A stretch of 64,000 nucleotides of DNA from IMG/VR virus record IMGVR_UViG_3300046665_000548, positions 248,001 through 312,000 of that record; one strand, 5' to 3'. This DNA comes from a virus. Below, piece after piece: positions 6,208-12,787 of the stretch (position 1 is the stretch's first letter; the number at the start of each line of letters is the position of its first letter). The translations under genes and the position numbers were made by a program. The notes under the pieces were generated by a model. That model worked only from the letters and a program-made list of their open reading frames with translations. It did no database searches and was not told where the DNA came from.

Positions 6208-7011
6208 ATGCTCAAGCGTATCGCGTTTTTTCTTTCATTACTTTTCATATCACCTACGTTTGCAGCATCTCAGCTTGTAAATGACACCTACTCTCCAACA
6301 GTGAAGATTAAGCAGGGCAAAAGCAACGGATCGGGCACAGTTATCTTTTCGTTTGGCCGAACCTACGTACTGACTAATTTTCACGTGGTCAGCACCGTAT
6401 CAGCGAAGGACGATAAAACAACTGACGTTTTGCCCTTCGAGAAGATCGATGTCATCACGTACAAATACGAAAACATCGACAATATCGAAGAGACTACATT
6501 TCAGGGCAAGGTCGTTCTGTTCAACCGGAAGATGGACCTCGCACTAGTTGAGGTTGTTGGTGCGATAGGACTGCCGGTCGCTCGCATCGACTTCAAGATG
6601 AGACCTGATATTGGCGAGAATGTATTCGCGGTGGGTAGTGGCCTCGGACATACGCCATTCATGACGGATGGACTACTAAGCCGCACCAAACCCAATGATG
6701 GATATCCGTACTATCTTTCTACATCTCCGATTGTACCCGGCAATTCCGGTGGCGGTCTTTACATGAAGTGCGGTGACAACCTGAGTCGTTTCTGCCTCAT
6801 TGGTGTTCCATCTCGTGTGCTCATGATCGACAAGGGAGTGCCGATCCCTCACATGGGATTTTCTGTTCGCCTACAGACCGTCGCTAAGTTTCTGCTCGAC
6901 TCGAATTACGAGTTCATCATCAATCCATGGTTGGTCAACAAGACTGCGAGGCCAGTTGTTGATGCGGTTGATGAAGACGAGCCGGAAGCCGACGAAGATG
7001 ATGCCGACTAA
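6208..7011 (+). CDS. Secreted trypsin-like serine protease (267 aa)
   Basis: Signal peptide MLKRIAFFLSLLFISPTFAA, then a chymotrypsin-fold domain with the complete triad: His in TNFHVV (about residue 57), Asp in MDLALV (about 108), Ser in PGNSGGG (about 178). An acidic tail (DEDEPEADEDDAD) ends it. Closest in style to HtrA/DegP-type S1 proteases without a PDZ domain. GGGAG precedes the ATG. It should act in the periplasm; a role in lysis or envelope damage is inferred from the endolysin genes that follow. Confidence 0.85.
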   Translation: MLKRIAFFLSLLFISPTFAASQLVNDTYSPTVKIKQGKSNGSGTVIFSFGRTYVLTNFHVVSTVSAKDDKTTDVLPFEKIDVITYKYENIDNIEETTFQGKVVLFNRKMDLALVEVVGAIGLPVARIDFKMRPDIGENVFAVGSGLGHTPFMTDGLLSRTKPNDGYPYYLSTSPIVPGNSGGGLYMKCGDNLSRFCLIGVPSRVLMIDKGVPIPHMGFSVRLQTVAKFLLDSNYEFIINPWLVNKTARPVVDAVDEDEPEADEDDAD

Positions 7012-7027
7012 TCCGAAATGGTCATCA

Positions 7028-7033
7028 TAAATA
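7028..7033 (+). promoter_or_regulatory. Late promoter TAAATA inside a hairpin
   Basis: TAAATA is followed by an 11-bp inverted repeat (AAATACACCGA at 7029-7039, TCGGTGTATTT at 7048-7058) ending just before ATG 7060. The repeat overlaps the promoter and would fold at the mRNA 5' end. Confidence 0.5.
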
Positions 7034-7059
7034 CACCGAACAACAACTCGGTGTATTTC

Positions 7060-7212
7060 ATGGCCTTTATCAACACTCTGTTTAACTTGTGGCCTCATGG
7101 AGACGATAAGATTCCAGGGCTCCGAGATGGCATTGCAGCCTCGGCTGACGACGTATTTCGAAAGTACAACATTCATTCAAACCTGATCATTGCGCACGTG
7201 ATGGCGCAATGA
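7060..7212 (+). CDS. Endolysin (GH19 chitinase-like), N-terminal piece (50 aa)
   Basis: MAFINTLFNLWPHGDD to AHVMAQ corresponds to the N-terminal helices of GH19 lysozyme-like endolysins, up to the residues before the catalytic SHE. The next frame begins with that SHE in the -1 frame, overlapping by ATGA. The gene is therefore split: by a real or sequencing frameshift, by programmed slippage, or as two coupled subunits. No clear ribosome site; the start is set by the late promoter. Confidence 0.65.
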   Translation: MAFINTLFNLWPHGDDKIPGLRDGIAASADDVFRKYNIHSNLIIAHVMAQ

Positions 7213-7685
7213 TCAGTCACGAATGCGGGGCCGGTAGCGAGATTGAGGAAAACCTCAACTACAGCGCACAGCGCATGACGCAGGTATGGCCGAGCCGCTT
7301 TCCTACAACGACCATTGCCGCTCCGTATGCGCACAACGCCAGAGCGTTGGCCAATAAGGTCTACAACGGTCGCATGGGCAATCGTATCGGCACCGATGAT
7401 GGCTGGAATTTCCGAGGCCGGGGTGCTGCACAGACAACTGGCCGCGAAGGCTACGAGCGTCTTGCGAAGGCGACTGGCCTGGATGTGCTCAACGATCCGG
7501 ATATCGTAACTGATCCGAAATTCTTTCTCGAATGCGGCGTTGCTGATTTCATCAACTGTGGTTGCTTGCCTTATGCGGAGCGCGATGACGTTGTTGGCGT
7601 CACCAAGCATTTGAATGGCGGAACTGTTGGTTTGGCCGAGCGCAAAGCATGGCTGGCAAAGTGGAAGGCAGCGTATCACCTATGA
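7209..7685 (+). CDS. Endolysin (GH19 chitinase-like), catalytic piece (158 aa)
   Basis: Contains the GH19 catalytic Glu (ISHECG), ENLNYSAQRM, the DGWNFRGRGAAQTTGR glycan-binding segment and a C-terminal KHLNGG motif. The family cleaves beta-1,4 bonds of peptidoglycan or chitin. ATG 7209 overlaps the stop of the N-terminal piece, so this frame may be reached by re-initiation. It overlaps the M15 peptidase gene by ATGA. Confidence 0.85.
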   Translation: MISHECGAGSEIEENLNYSAQRMTQVWPSRFPTTTIAAPYAHNARALANKVYNGRMGNRIGTDDGWNFRGRGAAQTTGREGYERLAKATGLDVLNDPDIVTDPKFFLECGVADFINCGCLPYAERDDVVGVTKHLNGGTVGLAERKAWLAKWKAAYHL

Positions 7686-8191
7686 CAAATTGGCCCAAAG
7701 ACAATCAAGAAGCTCGTAATGCTTTCTATGGCGATCCCGCTAAAGGTCAGATCGACGCACAGCTTGTAAAGGTCGTACCGCCGTTCAAGATGTACTACGA
7801 CAAGAAGCCGATCAAAAGCATCATGTTTCACAAGAAGTGCGCTGGGGCTCTCCTGGCTGCTTTCAACGAAATCTGGGACTACTACGGCCACGATCAGGCT
7901 AAGATCGATGAAATCGGCGTCTCCGACTATGCTGGTGCGTACAATCATCGTCTCGTGCGCGGTTCAACAACGAAGTGGTCTAATCACGCGTATGGTGCGG
8001 CTATCGACCTGAATGCGGACGAGAACGGTCTCAACCAGAAGGGCAATATGCCTCAGCCGGTTATCGATGCATTTACTCGTCAGGGCGCAATGTGGGGAGG
8101 TTGGTACAAAGGCCGCCTGGACCCGATGCACTTTGAGTTCGTAGACAACGGCGGACGTGAGCCGAAGAATCCTCCGCCAGAGAAACCCTAA
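7682..8191 (+). CDS. M15-family peptidoglycan peptidase (169 aa)
   Basis: MTNWPKDNQEARN starts at the ATGA overlap with the endolysin. Zinc-ligand pattern of VanY/D-alanyl-D-alanine carboxypeptidase-type M15 enzymes: SNHAYGAAIDLN (H and D) and DPMHFEF (H). It cuts peptide cross-links, complementing the adjacent glycosidase. No signal peptide, so it needs a holin or similar for export. The Pro-rich C-terminus (PKNPPPEKP) is probably disordered. Confidence 0.85.
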   Translation: MTNWPKDNQEARNAFYGDPAKGQIDAQLVKVVPPFKMYYDKKPIKSIMFHKKCAGALLAAFNEIWDYYGHDQAKIDEIGVSDYAGAYNHRLVRGSTTKWSNHAYGAAIDLNADENGLNQKGNMPQPVIDAFTRQGAMWGGWYKGRLDPMHFEFVDNGGREPKNPPPEKP

Positions 8192-8721
8192 TGTCGATTC
8201 GTCGCTACATCTCGCTCGTGGAAAACGCGAATCGTCATCCGCTCGAATGGTTTGGCGACGAATCCAATTATAACATCAAGAGCCAACGAGCATGGGCCGA
8301 AGGCGGAGAAGACGAAGAAGGGACAGAAAATGGACCTTCATTGTTTCCGAGCGGCGGCCAGTGGTTCATCTGTACGGATTGGGCCGATTATGTCCGTCGA
8401 GCCTATGGAAAACGAGCAAAGCTTTTCGGTTTTTCCTGCGAAGATAACCCCGCCCCTGGACTGGAATACTTCGACGGTCATGATTTCGCGCTAGTGGATG
8501 ACCGATACATTGTCGATGGCTGGTTGCCCAACGTTGAAGGGCTCCATCATAGCGCGGTGATCGACTTGAAGGACCCTAAAGAGAAAGAGATTGTCGCGAA
8601 ATTTTATGGCAATCCGAAACTCTGGGATCGTAATATTGGACGTGAAAAACAAATTGATAAAGAGACCCCAGAACAGCGTGCCAAAGCTATGCGGGGAGTG
8701 GGGTCTTTTCCGGAGTTCTGA
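8191..8721 (+). CDS. Putative internal virion protein, papain-fold-like (176 aa)
   Basis: MSIRRYISLVENANRH begins with a capsid-targeting-like peptide (LVE as the probable cut). Later CTDWADYVRRAYG, then GHDFALVDDRYIVDGW provide a possible Cys-His-Asp arrangement like transglutaminase/papain folds; this reading is tentative. TAATG overlap with the M15 gene implies coupled translation. Packaging is inferred. Confidence 0.6.
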   Translation: MSIRRYISLVENANRHPLEWFGDESNYNIKSQRAWAEGGEDEEGTENGPSLFPSGGQWFICTDWADYVRRAYGKRAKLFGFSCEDNPAPGLEYFDGHDFALVDDRYIVDGWLPNVEGLHHSAVIDLKDPKEKEIVAKFYGNPKLWDRNIGREKQIDKETPEQRAKAMRGVGSFPEF

Positions 8722-9449
8722 TGTTTGACAAATTGATTGGTGCTACGCTCCGCTTTCCTTTTGATTACGCACAGATGGGCGAGGAAATACTCTCTTGCCG
8801 AAGCGCATGGAAGCCTGCACGGGCTCGCGCATTCCAGGTTATAGATGGCCTTGCCGGAACACTACCATTTCGTTCCGAGAGCATCGAGAATTACAAGCGA
8901 CTTCCCTATGTCGAAGAAGGCATGGAACCCGTTCAGGGTACAATCGGTTCGCCTCATCGTTTCTACCTGAGACGAAATCCCCGAACATGGTCTGACGATC
9001 AATTCGCGACCATGAAAGCCGCCCCGCATTCCGATTTCATGTGGGTACCAGAGGCGATGGAGCGTTGCAGCTACACTCGAAATTGTATCGCAAGCCTGCC
9101 ATTCAAATCAGTCGGAGTCGTATTTGCGTTCGTTCTCGAAAACAGCTTCTTGCCCACGCATCGCGACTACGCTTGGAGCACAGAACTAGACGGCGAGTAC
9201 GATAAGAGCAAGAGCCTTGGATTGAGCCTGATCCCGGAGACCGGTGGTATCGGCACTCAGATTTGGCATCCTGGTGATGAGAAGGTTTACCAGATCAACG
9301 GTAATGCTACGTTGTTCGATGACGCAATGTGGCACGGTACTAAGATTCCCGCAGGAGGATCGCGCCGTATCATCATCAGAGTGTTTGGTGAAATGGATTG
9401 GGAACAATTGGAAAACTATATCGTCAAGAATACGATCATAAGCCTGTAA
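8721..9449 (+). CDS. 2OG-Fe(II) oxygenase-like protein (242 aa)
   Basis: C-terminal double-stranded beta-helix features: PTHRD (HxD, about residue 145), distal His in WHGTKI (about 203) and the 2-oxoglutarate-binding Arg in SRRIIIRVFG. It probably hydroxylates a protein or nucleic acid; substrate unknown. TGATG overlap with the previous gene. One of three such proteins here (also 44324 and 49812). Confidence 0.7.
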   Translation: MFDKLIGATLRFPFDYAQMGEEILSCRSAWKPARARAFQVIDGLAGTLPFRSESIENYKRLPYVEEGMEPVQGTIGSPHRFYLRRNPRTWSDDQFATMKAAPHSDFMWVPEAMERCSYTRNCIASLPFKSVGVVFAFVLENSFLPTHRDYAWSTELDGEYDKSKSLGLSLIPETGGIGTQIWHPGDEKVYQINGNATLFDDAMWHGTKIPAGGSRRIIIRVFGEMDWEQLENYIVKNTIISL

Positions 9450-9452
9450 CAC

Positions 9453-10214
9453 TCAGATATAGAAGACCGCTCCCTGGCAACTTTTGACCATGAGGTCAGC
9501 GTCTTCTTTGAAACCAGCGATCAATTCGCCAAGTTCACGTTGGCCATTTTGATCGAAATACTGCATGTTCCGCAGTCCAACATCCCCCGTCAGAAAATAC
9601 TGCGTGGCCATTTCAATGTTTACTTCACTTGAATCGAGACGTTTGCTCACTGCGGATCGCATGGTCAGAATATCTTGAATATTCCACGGACAGTCTTTTG
9701 CGTTGCTATATTTTTCATGGTTCTGCTGTACAAAATAGTTGATGTCTCTGACTGGTAGCTTATCGCCGCCTTGGCTCATGGCGTGGACTAGTCGATGGAT
9801 CATTATCCACGACGTAGGCGGAAATTGATCATCGTCCGAAAAATTATCGCCCATTACGAAATGGATGCTGGTTGGGTCTGAAAACAAATTGTCATCAATA
9901 TCTGTTTGCAAATCTTGGATGCTTTCGGCCGCTTGTGGGCTGAACTTAGCCATCTTCTGAAGGAGTGATTTATCGAGGCGGCCCTCAGGGAATTTCTCAC
10001 CGAACCGATCCAGTCCAGGAATATTCACGACGTAGATGTATAGATTGAACGGCACGTTCGCGAGCTTCTTCTTATAGACCTGCTTGCGGATTGATTTCTG
10101 AATATGAGCACGGTCGTTCTGGCTGAACGAGCCTTCGTCATCCAAAGGATTGCCGTGCGTGGTGATATCCGCGAGCGGTGCTTCAATCAGATTGATGAGT
10201 TTGCGCATATTCAT
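9453..10214 (-). CDS. Putative internal virion protein with capsid-targeting N-terminus (253 aa)
   Basis: MNMRKLINLIEAPLAD: MRKLINLIE followed by A is a near-perfect capsid-targeting and cleavage pattern. A late promoter ends 5 nt before ATG 10214. The body has a charged helical part (HIQKSIRKQVYKKKL) and a segment with spaced histidines (WIMIHRLVHAMSQGG). No enzyme family recognised. Confidence 0.65.
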   Translation of the reverse strand: MNMRKLINLIEAPLADITTHGNPLDDEGSFSQNDRAHIQKSIRKQVYKKKLANVPFNLYIYVVNIPGLDRFGEKFPEGRLDKSLLQKMAKFSPQAAESIQDLQTDIDDNLFSDPTSIHFVMGDNFSDDDQFPPTSWIMIHRLVHAMSQGGDKLPVRDINYFVQQNHEKYSNAKDCPWNIQDILTMRSAVSKRLDSSEVNIEMATQYFLTGDVGLRNMQYFDQNGQRELGELIAGFKEDADLMVKSCQGAVFYI

Positions 10215-10219
10215 ACGGA

Positions 10220-10225
10220 TATTTA
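10220..10225 (-). promoter_or_regulatory. Late promoter TAAATA, leaderless layout
   Basis: Minus-strand TAAATATCCGT followed immediately by ATG 10214. It lies just downstream of tRNA-Ser(GGA). Confidence 0.65.
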
Positions 10226-10231
10226 TTGCAG

Positions 10232-10318
10232 CGGACAAGGTGGGATTCGAACCCACGGCACCCTTACGGGTGCGGCACGCTTCCAACGTGCTGGATTAAG
10301 CCTCTCTCCCACCTGTCC
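10232..10318 (-). tRNA. tRNA-Ser(GGA)
   Basis: Class II fold: acceptor GGACAGG/CTTGTCC, discriminator G, long GC-rich variable arm, anticodon stem GCACG/CGTGC with loop TTGGAAG (GGA). CCA not encoded. Confidence 0.92.
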
Positions 10319-10323
10319 AAGGG

Positions 10324-10415
10324 TGGCGGATGGTGTAGGATTTGAACCCACGGGACCCTTTCGGGTCCGCTCCGCTTCGAACGGAGTGCATTAAGCCAGA
10401 CTCTGCCAACCATCC
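10324..10415 (-). tRNA. tRNA-Ser(CGA), CCA encoded
   Basis: Class II fold: acceptor GGATGGT/ACCATCC, discriminator G, encoded CCA. Anticodon stem CTCCG/CGGAG, loop TTCGAAG (CGA). Confidence 0.92.
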
Positions 10416-10426
10416 TAACTGAATTC

Positions 10427-10532
10427 TTTACGGTGTGGGATTCGAACCCACGGGCGGCGGAGTATAGGTCCATCAGCACCACTCCCCGCTCTATCTTCTG
10501 GAGTCAACCTTAATCCACTCGGTCAACCGTAA
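10427..10532 (-). tRNA. tRNA-like RNA without a normal anticodon arm
   Basis: Acceptor TTACGGT/ACCGTAA, a Ser-like D-arm (ACC-GAGTGGATTAA-GGT) and T-arm GTGGG-TTCGAAT-CCCAC are intact. The 106-nt middle has no 5-bp/7-nt anticodon arm; possible pairings are ACTCC/GGAGT over 14 nt or CTC/GAG. It contains GTTGACTCCAGAA, identical to the 3' half of the anticodon arm of the gene at 4036. It may be a recombinant or decayed tRNA, or a tRNA mimic. Confidence 0.5.
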
Positions 10533-10538
10533 CGAAAC

Positions 10539-10628
10539 TGGTGGAAACGGTGGGATTCGAACCCACGGAGCCCTTTCGGGCTCGGGACTTTAGCAAAGTC
10601 CTGGGATAAGCCTCTCCCCCACATTTCC
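10539..10628 (-). tRNA. tRNA-Ser(GCT), CCA encoded
   Basis: Class II fold: acceptor GGAAATG/CGTTTCC; anticodon stem GGACT/AGTCC with loop TTGCTAA (GCT). The discriminator reads A before the encoded CCA, whereas bacterial tRNA-Ser normally has G. Confidence 0.88.
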
Positions 10629-10639
10629 AATGTGCTTTG

Positions 10640-10728
10640 CGGAAGCGGTGGGATTCGAACCCACGGGACCCTTCCGGGTCCTTCGGTTTTCAAGACCGAC
10701 GCGTTCAGCCGGGCTCCGCCACACTTCC
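10640..10728 (-). tRNA. tRNA-Ser(TGA) in an extended hairpin
   Basis: Class II fold: acceptor GGAAGTG/CGCTTCC, discriminator G, anticodon stem TCGGT/ACCGA, loop CTTGAAA (TGA). Flanks GTGCTTCGC and GCAAAGCAC pair (one mismatch), prolonging the acceptor helix through the discriminator. Confidence 0.92.
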
Positions 10729-10739
10729 GCGAAGCACAT

Positions 10740-10979
10740 CTAGACGTTCTCTATCTCCTCCCTATGGTCGATACACGCTTGAACCTGCTCGACGGTTAAG
10801 TCCCAATTCTCCGCCAAGTCTTCAACGGTGTCACCGTCGAACAAATAGCTGTTCCTTATTAGTTCTGGCCATATGCGGCGGCCGATCAATGTCGTCCGGC
10901 CGCCGCAACGTCCTGGCACCTTCTCGAAGAACTGTCCGATCCGGACGGCCTCCTTGTCGGGTTTCTCGAACTTAGCCAC
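10740..10979 (-). CDS. DUF433-like small protein (79 aa)
   Basis: GTG 10979 overlaps the upstream stop, with GGAGCAG upstream. The C-terminal part (RCGGRTTLIGRRI, DGDTVEDLAENWDLTVEQVQACI) matches the DUF433 pattern of VapB-like/antitoxin-type winged helices. A DNA-binding or antitoxin role is possible but no toxin is adjacent. Last gene of the 10.7-12.8 kb operon. Confidence 0.65.
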   Translation of the reverse strand: MAKFEKPDKEAVRIGQFFEKVPGRCGGRTTLIGRRIWPELIRNSYLFDGDTVEDLAENWDLTVEQVQACIDHREEIENV

Positions 10980-11235
10980 TAAACCAACTGCTCCAAGTCG
11001 ATGTGTCTGGCGGAACAGGATTTCTCCGCCATTCCTCATGAGCCTTCAGGTACCGTTCGCTCAGCTTGTCTTCAGGCCCGTATACGCTGCCATCCTGATC
11101 GGCATCGTTTGACCCTGTACAGGCTAGCTCGTGGTCTGTGGCCTTCGGGCACCGCTTGTTGCCGCAAGTCTTGCAGACAACAAAGAACTGGTAACCGGGC
11201 CAGCAAGCGCGGCAATTACAACGTCTTTCTGTCAA
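10972..11235 (-). CDS. Small Cys-rich protein (87 aa), probable zinc binding
   Basis: MTERRCNCRACWPG, VCKTCGNKRCPKATDH and ACTGSND give seven cysteines and a His suited to one or two zinc sites. It ends in a Pro/Trp-rich tail. This type recurs in phages and their hosts without known function. Overlaps both neighbours by 4-8 nt. Confidence 0.75.
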   Translation of the reverse strand: MTERRCNCRACWPGYQFFVVCKTCGNKRCPKATDHELACTGSNDADQDGSVYGPEDKLSERYLKAHEEWRRNPVPPDTSTWSSWFSG

Positions 11236-11465
11236 GCTCTCGCCTCCGTGGCTTCCTGTAACGTGCTAAGGTGCTTCCTGATCCAACGCATGAGATGCAT
11301 CGACTTCTCTTCATCGTTCAGCGTTGCGCCCTCGACATCTACTATCGGGACGGGAAACTCTAAACCAGAATCGTTCGTCTGGTAATACAGGACACCGGCC
11401 CTGTAAAACTTAAATCGAGACATCCCCTTCACGTGGTCAGTCACCTTAGTCATCGCTACACTCAT
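11232..11465 (-). CDS. Small hypothetical protein (77 aa)
   Basis: AAAGGTGA lies just upstream of ATG 11465. MSVAMTKVTDHVKGM is followed by a beta-like segment (FKFYRAGVLYYQT), LEFPVPIVDVEGAT and a C-terminal helix (MHLMRWIRKHL). This arrangement recurs in phage small proteins; function unknown. Confidence 0.7.
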   Translation of the reverse strand: MSVAMTKVTDHVKGMSRFKFYRAGVLYYQTNDSGLEFPVPIVDVEGATLNDEEKSMHLMRWIRKHLSTLQEATEARA

Positions 11466-11501
11466 TTCACCTTTCTGTTGGACCTTGTTTCTTTTCCGGG
11501 C

Positions 11502-11537
11502 AAAGAAAAACCCCGCTCAGATTTTCATCTGGCGGGG
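11502..11537 (-). terminator. Rho-independent terminator, minus strand
   Basis: Minus-strand CCCCGCCAGAT-GAAA-ATCTGAGCGGGG followed by TTTTTCTTT. It ends the 11.6-12.8 kb transcripts. Confidence 0.85.
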
Positions 11538-11567
11538 TCCGTTGACCGAGATGTTTCAGCGCACGCG

Positions 11568-11639
11568 CTATCGCATCACCGATCCGGGGACCCCGGAGGC
11601 GCTAGATGACGACGATGACTGGCTGAAGAAATGGGTCAT
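11568..11639 (-). CDS. Putative 23-residue Ser-rich microprotein
   Basis: MTHFFSQSSSSSSASG opens 7 nt after a perfect TATAAATA box and is followed by the terminator at 11502. The composition could be chance, but it repeats the promoter, short frame, terminator layout of 5220. Confidence 0.3.
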   Translation of the reverse strand: MTHFFSQSSSSSSASGVPGSVMR

Positions 11640-11646
11640 GATGGTG

Positions 11647-11654
11647 TATTTATA
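11647..11654 (-). promoter_or_regulatory. Perfect T4-type late promoter TATAAATA
   Basis: The minus strand reads TATAAATA, the exact T4 late consensus, just downstream of the 56-residue gene and 7 nt before a 23-codon frame. Confidence 0.5.
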
Positions 11655-11673
11655 TCGGAGGTTGGTTTTGCTG

Positions 11674-11844
11674 TCAATCAAAAAGTGGAGTCCAGAAAGT
11701 TTCGCGAGCCTTGCGCATATGTTCTCTGCCGTATTCGCTCTCAGAGGCAGAAAACAATTGCAGGCGTCGCACGGCAATGAAACGCGATTGTGACCAAATT
11801 GTCGGCCGGAAGCTACGTCGGAAAAGACGCAATATCTTTCTCAT
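11674..11844 (-). CDS. Small basic protein (56 aa)
   Basis: MRKILRLFRRSFRPTIW starts at an ATGA overlap with the upstream gene and ends WTPLFD. Strongly basic N-terminus, acidic Ser/Glu centre (SASESEYGREHM). Nucleic-acid or membrane binding is possible. Unrecognised. Confidence 0.6.
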   Translation of the reverse strand: MRKILRLFRRSFRPTIWSQSRFIAVRRLQLFSASESEYGREHMRKARETFWTPLFD

Positions 11845-12047
11845 GTCGGCACTGGAGAAGCGATGGCCTGCTTCAGGTCAGACAAATATCTCTCGAAAGC
11901 GTCTATTACGGACGGCTCAAGAAATACTTGGTTCGTTTTGTGAATGCCGTTGCTAGAGTACAATTCGACTTGATAACCATCAAATTTGGCGTATAGACCA
12001 TCACCGAGATAACGATCTTCTTCCATCAATTCGTCTATCTGCGACAT
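11841..12047 (-). CDS. Small hypothetical protein (68 aa)
   Basis: MSQIDELMEEDRYLGDGLYAK, then FDGYQVELYSSNGIHKTN and VFLEPSVIDAFERYL. This compact domain is frequent in phages and prophages with no assigned role. Coupled to the basic 56-residue protein by ATGA. Confidence 0.75.
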   Translation of the reverse strand: MSQIDELMEEDRYLGDGLYAKFDGYQVELYSSNGIHKTNQVFLEPSVIDAFERYLSDLKQAIASPVPT

Positions 12048-12071
12048 AGTTAAATCTTCTCGATGTTGGGA

Positions 12072-12533
12072 TTAATTTCGGTCATCTAGAGCCTCGCCCT
12101 CGATTTCCTGGAGCGACGCGCGGCGGAGATATCCACAGTACCATTCTTCATCATCGTCGTCGCCCCACGACGACCCTCGGTAATAGACACCGTAGATGTC
12201 TTCGAGAACGTAGACCCCAGCCAGTTCAATATCCAGGTCAAAGAATTCGTTCAACGCATAGTCGCAGCCAACGCCTTCGTTGAGCCACATGACAGCGCTG
12301 TCGCCATCCCAATCTAGAACCTCGAATTGTTCGCCGTCGTCTTCGGCAGACGGATCGAACCAGAACAGGATACGGCCCTTGTCTGCATATGTCGGTAGTT
12401 TTGGTTCTGGTTCTGGCGGCGATTCGCTATCCAAATAAGCCATCATGTCATCTAAATTGTTAAACGTCGCTTCTGGCGGTTCAGCCTCCAGCTTCAATAA
12501 CAATTTGACCATTTTCGGATTATACTTGGTCAC
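12072..12533 (-). CDS. Acidic hypothetical protein (153 aa)
   Basis: GTG 12533 overlaps the upstream stop (GTGA). A helical start (MVKLLLKLEAEPPEA) leads to a very acidic body (SAEDDGEQFEVLDWDGD, SSWGDDDDEEWYCG). Strongly negative, DNA-mimic-like charge is notable, but there is no family evidence. Confidence 0.65.
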   Translation of the reverse strand: MTKYNPKMVKLLLKLEAEPPEATFNNLDDMMAYLDSESPPEPEPKLPTYADKGRILFWFDPSAEDDGEQFEVLDWDGDSAVMWLNEGVGCDYALNEFFDLDIELAGVYVLEDIYGVYYRGSSWGDDDDEEWYCGYLRRASLQEIEGEALDDRN

Positions 12534-12775
12534 TGAACCGTTTCTTTGATCAGGTAAGAGCCGGTGTGACCGAAACGGACTCCCCACTGCAAATCGGCAT
12601 CTTCTTCGACACCGGTCTTGCGGTCGAAAGTCCACCCACCTGCAAAGCCATCGTCGGCAGAGTTACACGTGATCAAGTCCTCACTGACCTTTACCACTTC
12701 CATTCTCATCGGAAGTTTTCCACCCAGCATGCGGGTGATTACGTCGCCAACTTTGAGGTCAGAAAAATCGTCCAC
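12530..12775 (-). CDS. Small beta-rich protein (81 aa)
   Basis: MDDFSDLKVGDVITRML, MRMEVVKVSEDLITC, WTFDRKTGVEEDADLQWG and a GSYL end resemble a widespread small bacterial and phage protein with an SH3/KOW-like fold. Function unknown. Confidence 0.7.
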   Translation of the reverse strand: MDDFSDLKVGDVITRMLGGKLPMRMEVVKVSEDLITCNSADDGFAGGWTFDRKTGVEEDADLQWGVRFGHTGSYLIKETVQ

Positions 12776-12787
12776 GTCTAGCTCCGT

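Noticed and set aside
11485-11793. 102-codon plus-strand frame with a DDDDDW stretch
   Set aside because: It begins in a terminator and lies opposite a better-supported 56-residue gene with coupled start; no ribosome site.
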